Shown here: positions 40,660-48,466 of the stretch, piece after piece
Layout: each line of letters begins with the position of its first letter
Numbering within the stretch: the stretch's first letter is position 1
From: an uncultured Drancourtella sp.
GTDB lineage: Bacteria; Bacillota; Clostridia; Lachnospirales; Lachnospiraceae
Reading direction: 5' to 3'
Assembly: GCA_937880845.1 (NCBI GenBank)
Contig: CALFLL010000063.1
Location: 1-64,000 of the forward strand
Length of the DNA: 64,000 nucleotides
Program-made: the position numbers and the translations under genes
Notes under the pieces: generated by a model
The model's input: the letters and a program-made list of their open reading frames with translations, nothing else
The model's database searches: none
Told to the model about the DNA's origin: nothing

Positions 40660-41697
40660 ATGGAACTTCATCCAAAATTAAATCTCGACAAATTCGAGAA
40701 ATCTTTTGTAGCCGTTGATACTCATACGGTTGGTGAATTTACGCGTATTGTTGTTTCCGGTTTCCCAAAACTGGAAGGAAATACAATGATCGAAAAGAAA
40801 CATTTTCTTGCCGAACACTATGATTATTATCGTAAGGCTTTAATGTTTGAACCAAGGGGACACCACGATATGTTCGGAGCCATCATCACAGATCCGATCA
40901 ATCCGGAAGCTGACTTTGGTGTTATCTTTATGGATACAGGCGAATACCTGAATATGTGCGGACACGGAACCATCGGTACGGTTACGGCAGTGATCGAAAC
41001 AGGACTCAAGGAAGCTACAGAACCATTTACAGAAGTTGTTCTTGAAGCACCGGCCGGTCTGATTCGTACAAAAGCCGAAGTAAAAGACGGCAAAGTTGTA
41101 AGTGTAACCTTGACAAACGTACCGGCTTTCCTTTACAAAAAAGATCTTAAGACGGTTGTAGACGGAAGAGAAATTACTTATGATATTTCTTTCGGCGGAA
41201 GTTTCTTCGCTCTGATCGATGCCGAACAGCCATCTATTGCGACATCTGTTGGTCCAAAAAGCGTTCCTTTCTTCCAGGATCTGGGAATGAAAGTGATTGA
41301 AAATGTAAATAGGGAAGTAAAAATCCAGCATCCGGAACTTGACATTACCTCTGTTGACCTTGCAGAATTCTACTGTCACACCGATACTCCGGGATGTGAC
41401 CGCAGAAATGTTGTAATCTTCGGTGATCATATGGCTGACCGTTCTCCTTGCGGAACAGGTACAAGTGCAAAACTTGCCACTCTTCACGCAAAAGGAGAAA
41501 TCGGAGTCGGAGAACCATTCGTATACGAAAGCTTTATCGGCTCCAAATTCAAAGGTGTGATTTTAAAAGAAACAAAAGTTGCAGAATTTGACGCAGTAAT
41601 TCCTCAGATTACCGGAAGTGCTTATGTAACAGGCCTTTCTACATATGTAATCGATCCTGATGATCCGTTAAAATATGGTTTTCAGGTAGGCTGCTAA
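40660..41697 (+). CDS. prdF: Proline racemase PrdF
   Basis: A 345-residue racemase that converts L-proline to the D-form used by proline reductase, by a two-base mechanism without cofactor. Both catalytic cysteines are present: the first in YLNMCGHGTIGTV (about residue 91) and the second in DRSPCGTGTSAKLA (about residue 267). Hydroxyproline epimerases share these residues, but the prd context supports proline. The start follows AAGGAGGATATGATCC. It is the only prd gene on the plus strand, transcribed away from selC. Confidence 0.94.
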   Translation: MELHPKLNLDKFEKSFVAVDTHTVGEFTRIVVSGFPKLEGNTMIEKKHFLAEHYDYYRKALMFEPRGHHDMFGAIITDPINPEADFGVIFMDTGEYLNMCGHGTIGTVTAVIETGLKEATEPFTEVVLEAPAGLIRTKAEVKDGKVVSVTLTNVPAFLYKKDLKTVVDGREITYDISFGGSFFALIDAEQPSIATSVGPKSVPFFQDLGMKVIENVNREVKIQHPELDITSVDLAEFYCHTDTPGCDRRNVVIFGDHMADRSPCGTGTSAKLATLHAKGEIGVGEPFVYESFIGSKFKGVILKETKVAEFDAVIPQITGSAYVTGLSTYVIDPDDPLKYGFQVGC

Positions 41698-41718
41698 TCA
41701 TAGTGCCAACATCAAATC

Positions 41719-41755
41719 AGCGGGGACGGTAATATAGATACCTCCCCGCTTTTAT
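41719..41755 (+). terminator. prdF terminator
   Basis: Stem AGCGGGGA / TCCCCGCT extended by GGTA / TACC, followed by TTTTAT. Confidence 0.88.
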
Positions 41756-41832
41756 GATATCCGTCGTTATAATATAACATGAGCCGTTATCGGCTCTCAA
41801 CCATTCACTCAGACAACAGAAAGGTGATAGAT

Positions 41833-42420
41833 ATGCCACGAAAACGCTCCTCAACAAAAGACCGCATTATAAAAGCGGCATGGACTCTTTTTTATAAAAA
41901 GGGCTACGATGACACTACCATCGCAGATATTATCGCCCTGTCTAAAACTTCAAAAGGAACCTTTTATCATTATTTCAAAGGGAAAGAAGCTCTTTTAAAT
42001 ACGATTTCTGATTTATTTGACTCAAAATATGAAGAGCTTCTGTCACACTTAAATTCTTGCTTTACAGCATACCAGACACTTCTTTATTTAAACAGAAAGC
42101 TTTTTGAAATGATAGAAAGCAGCATTGATGTAAAATTGATCGCATCATTGTATTCCTCTCAGCTTATCACAAAAGACAGCCAGTCTCTCCTTGACCAGGA
42201 ACGTGTCTATTTTGTCTGTCTTTCCGATATCATCGGAAAAGGGATTGAATCCGGTGAGTTTTATTCCGGTTCTTCTACGGAAGAACTTGTCAAGATATAT
42301 GCCATGTATGAACGTGCCATTATCTATGACTGGGCTTTATGTAAAGGAAAATATTCTTTGTCTGAATACAGTGCCCGTCTTCTTCCTCATGTCCTTGACA
42401 CCTTTGTATCCGGAATCTAA
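41833..42420 (+). CDS. TetR family transcriptional regulator
   Basis: A 195-residue regulator. The helix-turn-helix is at about 10-55 (DRIIKAAWTLFYKKGYDDTT, SKTSKGTFYHYFKGKEALL), followed by an all-helical ligand domain of the usual length. The start at 41833 is chosen since GAAAGGTGATAG lies before it; the frame is open further upstream without a ribosome site. It is monocistronic between prdF and hppA. Control of prdF or hppA is possible but there is no operator evidence. Confidence 0.92.
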   Translation: MPRKRSSTKDRIIKAAWTLFYKKGYDDTTIADIIALSKTSKGTFYHYFKGKEALLNTISDLFDSKYEELLSHLNSCFTAYQTLLYLNRKLFEMIESSIDVKLIASLYSSQLITKDSQSLLDQERVYFVCLSDIIGKGIESGEFYSGSSTEELVKIYAMYERAIIYDWALCKGKYSLSEYSARLLPHVLDTFVSGI

Positions 42421-42467
42421 AAAGGCAATGCCTTTTCACACATCTTCGTGTGATTGGCATTGCCTTT
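42421..42467. terminator. Bidirectional terminator between tetR and hppA
   Basis: Perfect arms AAAGGCAATGCC / GGCATTGCCTTT (42421-42432 with 42456-42467), with an inner TCACAC / GTGTGA stem. Confidence 0.93.
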
Positions 42468-42487
42468 CTTTTTCCTTATGTTTTCTA

Positions 42488-44470
42488 TTACAGAAGTCCG
42501 CCGACAGATAAGAACAGCGGTGCAAATACAAGTGACACGATTGTCATAAGCTTGATAAGGATGTTGATAGATGGTCCGGATGTATCTTTGAACGGATCTC
42601 CTACCGTATCCCCGACTACTGCAGCTTTATGAGCTTCGCTTCCTTTTCCGCCATGATGTCCGTCTTCGATGTACTTCTTTGCATTATCCCATGCTCCACC
42701 GGCATTGGACATGAAGATTGCCATCAGAACACCTGTTACAAGTGCTCCTGCAAGAAGTCCGCCAAGTGCGTTTGGTCCAAGTACAACACCAACAATGATC
42801 GGTGCTGCCACAGCCATGATACCAGGTACAAGCATTTCTTTTAATGCTGCTGTTGTAGAAATAGCAACACAAGACTTGTAATCCGGTTTTTCTGTTCCTT
42901 TCATGATTCCAGGCATTGTCTTGAACTGTCTTCTTACTTCTTCAATCATCTGATATGCAGCTTTGGATACACTCTGCATTGTCATAGATGAGAAAAGGAA
43001 CGGAAGCATACCACCGATGAACAATCCGATGATTACACGGTTGTCAAGAATATCAATCGATTCCAGTTTTACTGCTTCTGCATAGGATACAAACAGAGCC
43101 AGAGCTGTAAGAGCTGCAGATCCGATTGCGAATCCTTTACCGATCGCTGCTGTTGTATTTCCAACTGCATCCAGTTTATCCGTAATCTTACGAACAGAAG
43201 CATCAAGTCCTGACATTTCTGCAATACCACCCGCATTGTCCGCAATCGGTCCGTAAGCATCAACCGCAACAGTGATCGCTGTTGTAGAAAGCATACCTAC
43301 CGCAGCAAGTGCGATACCGTAAAGTCCGCAGAACTGATATGCTGCAAAAATACCAACACAGATCAGAAGAATCGGTGCCGCTGTTGACTTCATACCTACT
43401 GCAATACCGCTGATGATCGTAGTAGCCGCACCTGTTTCAGACTGTTCTCCGATTTCTTTTACGGATTTGTAATCGCCTGATGTATATACTTCTGTGATGA
43501 TACCGATTAGAAGTCCTACTACAAGACCGGAAACAATAGCGATTGCTGCATTGAAGTTTCCGAAGAACTGGTTGCTCAGTACAAAAGAAACGATAACAAC
43601 AAGGATACTTGCTACATAAGTTCCCATTTTCAGGGCTTTATGCGGATTGGCGTTTTCATCGCCTTTTACAAAGAATGTTCCCAAAATGGACGCAATCAGT
43701 CCAAGTCCTGCAATAAGAAGCGGGAATACCGCACCTTCTACTTTAAAGTAAACAATTCCAAGAGTAAGGGCAGAAATAAGAGCACCTACATATGATTCAA
43801 AAAGGTCAGCCCCCATACCGGCCACGTCACCTACGTTATCACCTACATTGTCAGCGATAACAGCCGGGTTTCTCGGATCATCTTCCGGGATACCTGCTTC
43901 TACTTTACCAACAAGGTCAGCTCCAACGTCAGCGGCTTTTGTGTAGATACCACCACCAACACGGGCGAACAGTGCGATAGAAGATGCACCAAGGCTAAAA
44001 CCTGAAAGCACTTCTACGTTGCCTGTAACAATATAAATAACACTTACTCCAAGGACTCCCAGTCCCGCTACGCACATTCCCATAACCGCTCCACCGGAAA
44101 AAGCAATGGAAAGTGCCTTATTCATACCTGATTTCATAGCAGCATTTGCAGTTCTTACATTTGCTTTTGTAGCAACCTGCATTCCACAGTAACCTGCAAG
44201 TGTGGAGAATACAGCTCCTACAACAAAACATACTGCCGTAATCCAGTTCCCGATACCGAATCCGATCAGGACAAACAGCACGACTACAAAGATTACAAGG
44301 ATTTTGTATTCGGCTGTCAGGAATGCCTTAGCACCATCGCTGATCGCGCCGGCAATTTCTTTCATCCGTTCTGTACCGATTTCCTGACGGGAAACCTTTG
44401 CTGCAAGAAATACCGCAAACAAAAGTGTAACAACCGCAAAAACCGGTACGATCATTAATAATGTTTTCAA
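42488..44470 (-). CDS. hppA: Membrane-bound ion-pumping pyrophosphatase, K+-dependent type
   Basis: A 660-residue membrane pyrophosphatase with about 16 segments that couples pyrophosphate hydrolysis to H+ or Na+ export. The catalytic loop DVGADLVGKVEAGIPEDDPR and the second Asp-rich motif DNVGDNVGDVAGMGADLFE are present. In GNTTAAIGKG the residue after GNTT is Ala, as in K+-dependent enzymes; K+-independent ones have Lys. The start is placed at TTG 44470 because GGAGGAG lies 6 bases upstream. Whether it pumps Na+ or H+ cannot be told by eye. Single gene with its own terminator. Confidence 0.95.
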   Translation of the reverse strand: MKTLLMIVPVFAVVTLLFAVFLAAKVSRQEIGTERMKEIAGAISDGAKAFLTAEYKILVIFVVVLFVLIGFGIGNWITAVCFVVGAVFSTLAGYCGMQVATKANVRTANAAMKSGMNKALSIAFSGGAVMGMCVAGLGVLGVSVIYIVTGNVEVLSGFSLGASSIALFARVGGGIYTKAADVGADLVGKVEAGIPEDDPRNPAVIADNVGDNVGDVAGMGADLFESYVGALISALTLGIVYFKVEGAVFPLLIAGLGLIASILGTFFVKGDENANPHKALKMGTYVASILVVIVSFVLSNQFFGNFNAAIAIVSGLVVGLLIGIITEVYTSGDYKSVKEIGEQSETGAATTIISGIAVGMKSTAAPILLICVGIFAAYQFCGLYGIALAAVGMLSTTAITVAVDAYGPIADNAGGIAEMSGLDASVRKITDKLDAVGNTTAAIGKGFAIGSAALTALALFVSYAEAVKLESIDILDNRVIIGLFIGGMLPFLFSSMTMQSVSKAAYQMIEEVRRQFKTMPGIMKGTEKPDYKSCVAISTTAALKEMLVPGIMAVAAPIIVGVVLGPNALGGLLAGALVTGVLMAIFMSNAGGAWDNAKKYIEDGHHGGKGSEAHKAAVVGDTVGDPFKDTSGPSINILIKLMTIVSLVFAPLFLSVGGLL

Positions 44471-44638
44471 ATTATCTCCTCCTTCATTCACATAGGATTC
44501 TATTTTAACATAATCTTAACATAAATTTCTAGTGATATTTTCTTTTTTCACCACTTCTCCAAAATGCACCAATATATATGTATAATTTTTTGCTGTTTTT
44601 GGGCATTTTTGACTATTTTTTGCACCTCAACACAGCAA

Positions 44639-44697
44639 TAAAAAAGGCCATTCGCCGAAAACAGGATTTTAACCTTCTTTTTCTGTGAATGGTCCTT
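44639..44697 (-). terminator. Terminator after the DUF3343 gene
   Basis: Stem AAGGCCATTC / GAATGGTCCTT with an inner ACAG / CTGT pairing, and an A run at 44639-44645 that reads as T on the minus strand. It ends the selenium uptake operon. Confidence 0.8.
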
Positions 44698-44701
44698 TCC
44701 G

Positions 44702-44938
44702 TTATACCATACATTCATGCATTTCTTCATGTTCCAGTCCTATTTTTTCCATGACCTTAAGAAGAACTTCTCTGTCTTCCAGCCCTGCACACCATGCAAG
44801 ACCGCAGCCTGCGGAAATACTCCTTGGTACAGGTATCAAACGACCGTTGACCTGATTTTCCTTACAGGTCTTTTCCATGGCCATGGCATCTGCCGTAGTA
44901 TGGAACGTAACAACTAATTTTAATTCTTTTTTTCTCAT
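44702..44938 (-). CDS. DUF3343 protein, selenium-associated
   Basis: A 78-residue protein of the DUF3343 family, often found with YedE/YedF and sel genes. It has the pattern LVVTFHTTADAMAMEKTCKE, then RLIPVPRSISAGCGLAWCAG with two cysteines that could carry a persulfide or selenopersulfide. It overlaps the TusA-like gene by 4 bases. A role as selenium or sulfur carrier is inferred from context; no biochemistry is known to me. Confidence 0.82.
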   Translation of the reverse strand: MRKKELKLVVTFHTTADAMAMEKTCKENQVNGRLIPVPRSISAGCGLAWCAGLEDREVLLKVMEKIGLEHEEMHECMV

Positions 44939-45141
44939 GATTCAATCACTATTTCAAATTCAGAGCCTTTCTCTTTCACTGTAACTTTCTTCCCGTGATC
45001 TTTTGCATACTTTTCCACATTCATCCTCTGATGCGGTTCACTTACAAGTACTTTTACAGGTTCCCCGCTTTCCTTTAATGCTTCCGCCGTCAGCATGATC
45101 GGTTCCGGGCAGGAAAGACCTCTTGCATCTACTTCCTTCAT
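44935..45141 (-). CDS. TusA/SirA-like sulfur (selenium) carrier protein
   Basis: A 68-residue TusA-fold protein with the CPEP active motif in VDARGLSCPEPIMLTAEALK, whose Cys carries sulfur as persulfide in relatives. The start at 45141 is chosen since GAAAGGAAGAAAA precedes it. It lies 51 bases after yedE and overlaps DUF3343, as in many selenium loci, so a selenium-shuttling role is likely (inference). Confidence 0.88.
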   Translation of the reverse strand: MKEVDARGLSCPEPIMLTAEALKESGEPVKVLVSEPHQRMNVEKYAKDHGKKVTVKEKGSEFEIVIES

Positions 45142-45192
45142 TTTTTTCTTCCTTTCTCTATAGGATATCATATTTATTTTTGAAAATCCACT

Positions 45193-46293
45193 TTATTTGA
45201 CACTTTTCCTTTTATTGGTAAGAGCTATCACAAAGCAAACGACAATACAGATCACCACGGCAATCTGTCCTGCCGTACTGACTCCTCCTGCAGACGCTTC
45301 CTTATCTGCAGTTGCTGCAGATGCCGCTGCTCCTGCAAGTCCAAAATTATGAGATACTGCTGCTCCGACAAAAAGTCCCAGAACGGTTACCGCTGAATCG
45401 GATGACCCCTGCCCTGCAAGGACAAGCTGACGAAGCGGACATCCGCCTGCAAGAACTGCTGCAAAACCTACTGCATACATTCCAAGAATACTCCACAAAT
45501 GATCAGAATGTGCAATCGGCTGCCCTGCAAATCCAAAATGAAATCCACCGGTTGCAATATTATAAATCAGCATTACTACAAAAAGTCCTACAATGACAGA
45601 AATCAGGTCAAAACTTTTGATAAGAATCATGTCTCTGATGCTTCCGGCAAAACACATTCTGGATTTTTGAGCAAATGCACCAAATATCAGCCCGCCGATC
45701 AAAGAAACAATGACCGGCGCATGAAGTGCCCCAGGTCCTGCTCCTTCCGGTGAAAATGCAAGAAGCGTTGTTGCAATGCTCAGAATAAAAATACCAATCA
45801 TCAGAACCGGCAAGACCATCCCGCTTACCTGATTTGTTTCATATGCTCTTCCAAGGCTAAATCCTCTTTTCAGGAAGAATGCTCCTGTTCCTACACCTGC
45901 GGCAAATCCGATCAAAGCTACCCATGCATTTAAATCTCCTGCCGACATACGAAGTACCATACGAAGCGGACATCCCAAAAATGCAAGCGAGCCGATCATA
46001 ATCACCATACCGAGTACAAACCGGATCATCGGAGATGAACCGGATGTAGAACGGTATTCTTTTGTTGCGATTGAAATTACAAACGCTCCTAAAACAATGC
46101 CGATAATCTCCGGTCTTGCATACTGCACCGCTGCCGCACTGTGCATCTTCAATGCTCCTGCGGTATCACGGATAAAACATGCGATACAAATCGCCATATT
46201 GGCCGGATTTCCCATAGCTGCAAGTACGGCGGCAACAACTCCGCAAACCGCACCGGCTAATATGAGTTTTTTCTTTGAATCTGCTAAATTCAC
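45193..46293 (-). CDS. yedE: YedE family putative selenium transporter
   Basis: A 366-residue membrane protein with about ten segments and two repeats, each with a GCPLR motif (LAFLGCPLRMVL near 108 and AGGCPLRQLVLAG near 283). The YeeE/YedE family imports thiosulfate; the selenium-associated subgroup lies beside selD and yedF as here and is proposed to import a selenium compound. It follows the class V aminotransferase gene and precedes the TusA-like gene in one operon. Confidence 0.88.
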   Translation of the reverse strand: MNLADSKKKLILAGAVCGVVAAVLAAMGNPANMAICIACFIRDTAGALKMHSAAAVQYARPEIIGIVLGAFVISIATKEYRSTSGSSPMIRFVLGMVIMIGSLAFLGCPLRMVLRMSAGDLNAWVALIGFAAGVGTGAFFLKRGFSLGRAYETNQVSGMVLPVLMIGIFILSIATTLLAFSPEGAGPGALHAPVIVSLIGGLIFGAFAQKSRMCFAGSIRDMILIKSFDLISVIVGLFVVMLIYNIATGGFHFGFAGQPIAHSDHLWSILGMYAVGFAAVLAGGCPLRQLVLAGQGSSDSAVTVLGLFVGAAVSHNFGLAGAAASAATADKEASAGGVSTAGQIAVVICIVVCFVIALTNKRKSVK

Positions 46294-46307
46294 TTTGTTT
46301 CCTCCCT

Positions 46308-47447
46308 CTATTCCTCTTTTGCTAATTCTTGTACTGCCCGAACAGCAGTCTGAATTTCCTCTTCCTTATTAAAATGCGAAAAACTGAATCTGACAGCTCC
46401 CTGCTCTACCGTTCCCAGTGCTTCATGCATAAGTGGTGCACAATGTCCTCCCGGTCTTGTGGAAATATCATATGTCATAAGAAGTTCATCACTTACTTCG
46501 GAAGAGTCATAATCTCCGATATTCAATGTCACGATAGGGCATCTTTCTTTTGTCGAAAAATCTCCGTAAACCGTAACATTCGGAATTTCTTTTACACCTT
46601 CGTAAAACATACGCATCCATTTCTGTTCTGTTTCACGAATATTGTCCATTCCTGTTTCTTCTATATACTTCAAGGCCGCACAAAGTCCGGCAATCCCATG
46701 CCCGTTCAGTGTTCCGGCTTCCAGTGCCGTCGGCATTTCCTTCGGATGATGCTTATTATATGTCTGTACACCGCTTCCTCCGCTTTTTAACGGATGTATC
46801 ACAAGCCCCTCTCTTACATACATTCCTCCTGTGCCTTGAGGTCCCAGAAGTCCCTTATGTCCCGTAAAACAAAGCACATCAATGTTCATCTCTTGTACAT
46901 TAATCGGAAATACCCCTGCCGTCTGTGATGCATCCACAACAAAAAGGAGGTTATGTTTCTTTGCAATCTCTCCTACTTTTTTGATATCTACCAGATTCCC
47001 CGTCAGATTGGAGCCGTGTGTACATATGATCGCTTTTGTATTGTCTTTGCACTCTTTTTCAAAATCATCATAACAGACCCTCCCTTTGCGATCACTCTTT
47101 AAAAATGTAACTTCTACTCCTTTTTCCTGTATCTCATACAACGGACGCAATACAGAATTATGTTCTAACATGGTGGAAATTACGTGATCTCCGGTCTTAA
47201 ACAGCCCCTTTATCGCAACATTAAGGCTTTCCGTGGAATTTGCCGTAAATACAATCTGCTTCGGATTTTCTGCTCCAAAAAGCCGTGCCAGCCGCTCTCT
47301 TGTTTCATAAATCGTTCTTGCCGCCCCAAGTGATGCCGCATTGGCTCCTCTTCCGGCGTTTCCCAAGGAATTCATAGCCTCCACAACTGCTTCGATCACC
47401 TGTTTTGGTTTATGCATTGTCGTTGCCGCATTATCAAGATAAATCAT
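46308..47447 (-). CDS. Class V aminotransferase, cysteine desulfurase/selenocysteine lyase-like
   Basis: A 379-residue PLP enzyme of the NifS/CsdA group. The PLP lysine is in CFTGHKGLLGPQGTGG (about residue 200) and the catalytic Cys in STRPGGHCAPLMHEALG (about residue 335). The N-terminus IYLDNAATTMHKPKQVIEAV is typical. It resembles the TIGR01977 subgroup that occurs with YedE and SelD, suggesting release of selenium or sulfur for selenophosphate synthesis. It starts a second selenium operon after a terminator. Confidence 0.88.
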   Translation of the reverse strand: MIYLDNAATTMHKPKQVIEAVVEAMNSLGNAGRGANAASLGAARTIYETRERLARLFGAENPKQIVFTANSTESLNVAIKGLFKTGDHVISTMLEHNSVLRPLYEIQEKGVEVTFLKSDRKGRVCYDDFEKECKDNTKAIICTHGSNLTGNLVDIKKVGEIAKKHNLLFVVDASQTAGVFPINVQEMNIDVLCFTGHKGLLGPQGTGGMYVREGLVIHPLKSGGSGVQTYNKHHPKEMPTALEAGTLNGHGIAGLCAALKYIEETGMDNIRETEQKWMRMFYEGVKEIPNVTVYGDFSTKERCPIVTLNIGDYDSSEVSDELLMTYDISTRPGGHCAPLMHEALGTVEQGAVRFSFSHFNKEEEIQTAVRAVQELAKEE

Positions 47448-47474
47448 TTTTCTTCCTCTCTTTCTCTATATGTT

Positions 47475-47503
47475 AGTATATCTTTTTCCTTTTCTATCGT
47501 CTA
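47475..47503 (-). promoter_or_regulatory. Possible promoter of the aminotransferase-yedE operon
   Basis: On the minus strand TAGACG, 17-bp spacer, TATACT (47475-47480), 28 bases before the start codon and just after the lysR terminator. Confidence 0.45.
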
Positions 47504-47524
47504 ATTAATAAATCTCATAAAAAC

Positions 47525-47555
47525 ACCCGCTTATAGTTTCATTCTATAAGCGGGT
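47525..47555 (-). terminator. Terminator after lysR, end of the selD-selA-selB-lysR operon
   Basis: Perfect 12-bp stem ACCCGCTTATAG / CTATAAGCGGGT with a 7-base loop; on the minus strand it is followed by GTTTTTATG. Confidence 0.85.
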
Positions 47556-47563
47556 ATTCATCT

Positions 47564-48466
47564 CTATCTGATTTCAAACATTTCTTTCACTACTTTGATA
47601 AACCGTTCTGCCGATTTGGAGAGATGAAAATTTTTATTATATACAAGATTCAGGTCTCTCCCTTCTCCTTGTCCCGGGATGCTCATCCACAAAATTTTTC
47701 CGCTTCGTATTTCTTCCTGGGCTGCAAGTCTGGAAATAACGGAAATTCCCATTCCGTTGATCACAGAACGTTTAATTGCCTCCTGGTTTGCCATACTCGC
47801 TACAATTTTTAAAGATTCTGTTGCAATACCGGCTCTTTTTAACTGCTTTTCCGCTTCTTTCCTTGTACCGGATCCTTCTTCCCTCATGATAAAAGCTTCT
47901 TCTTCCAGCCACCGGATTTCACCAAAATCCATCTTTTTCTGATACTGTTCGTTATTTGGCATGATAATGACCAGCTCATCTTTATAAAACGGAATATACT
48001 TACAAAATTTCTTCTCCAGTACGGTTCCGGAAAATCCGACATCCGCAGTTCCGCCTGATACAAGTTCTACTACCTTACTGCTGTCTGCTTCTACGACTTT
48101 AAACTGTTCTTTTGGATATTTCGCCGAAAATTTTGCCAAAATCCCCGGAAGGATATACTGTGCAGGGATTGAAGAAGCCGCAATCGTGATCTTTCTTGCC
48201 TCTGCCTGTCTTTCCCCACAAAAACATGCCCGGATCTGCTGTTCCAGATCGATCATCTGTTTTGCGTATGCATACAGAACTCTCCCGTCTTCCGAAAGAT
48301 TCACCTCTTTCGTGTTTCGGATGAACATCCTTGCATTCAATTCTTTTTCCAAAGATGCTATATGTGCACTGATTGTCGGCTGTGTCAGATAAAGTTCTCT
48401 TGCCGCTTTTGAAAAACTCTTTCGCTCTGCAACTCTTACAAATGCTTCCAACTGTTTTAAATTCAT
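47564..48466 (-). CDS. LysR family regulator of the selenium locus
   Basis: A 300-residue LysR regulator. The winged helix is at 1-62 (LKQLEAFVRVAERKSFSKAA, LTQPTISAHIASLEKELNAR) and the effector domain at about 90-295 (ITIAASSIPAQYILPGILAK). It overlaps the selB stop by 4 bases (ATGA), so the two are translated together. This matches a group annotated as selenium-metabolism-associated LysR proteins. The inducer may be a selenium or sulfur metabolite; targets may include the divergently timed yedE operon downstream (inference). Confidence 0.9.
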   Translation of the reverse strand: MNLKQLEAFVRVAERKSFSKAARELYLTQPTISAHIASLEKELNARMFIRNTKEVNLSEDGRVLYAYAKQMIDLEQQIRACFCGERQAEARKITIAASSIPAQYILPGILAKFSAKYPKEQFKVVEADSSKVVELVSGGTADVGFSGTVLEKKFCKYIPFYKDELVIIMPNNEQYQKKMDFGEIRWLEEEAFIMREEGSGTRKEAEKQLKRAGIATESLKIVASMANQEAIKRSVINGMGISVISRLAAQEEIRSGKILWMSIPGQGEGRDLNLVYNKNFHLSKSAERFIKVVKEMFEIR

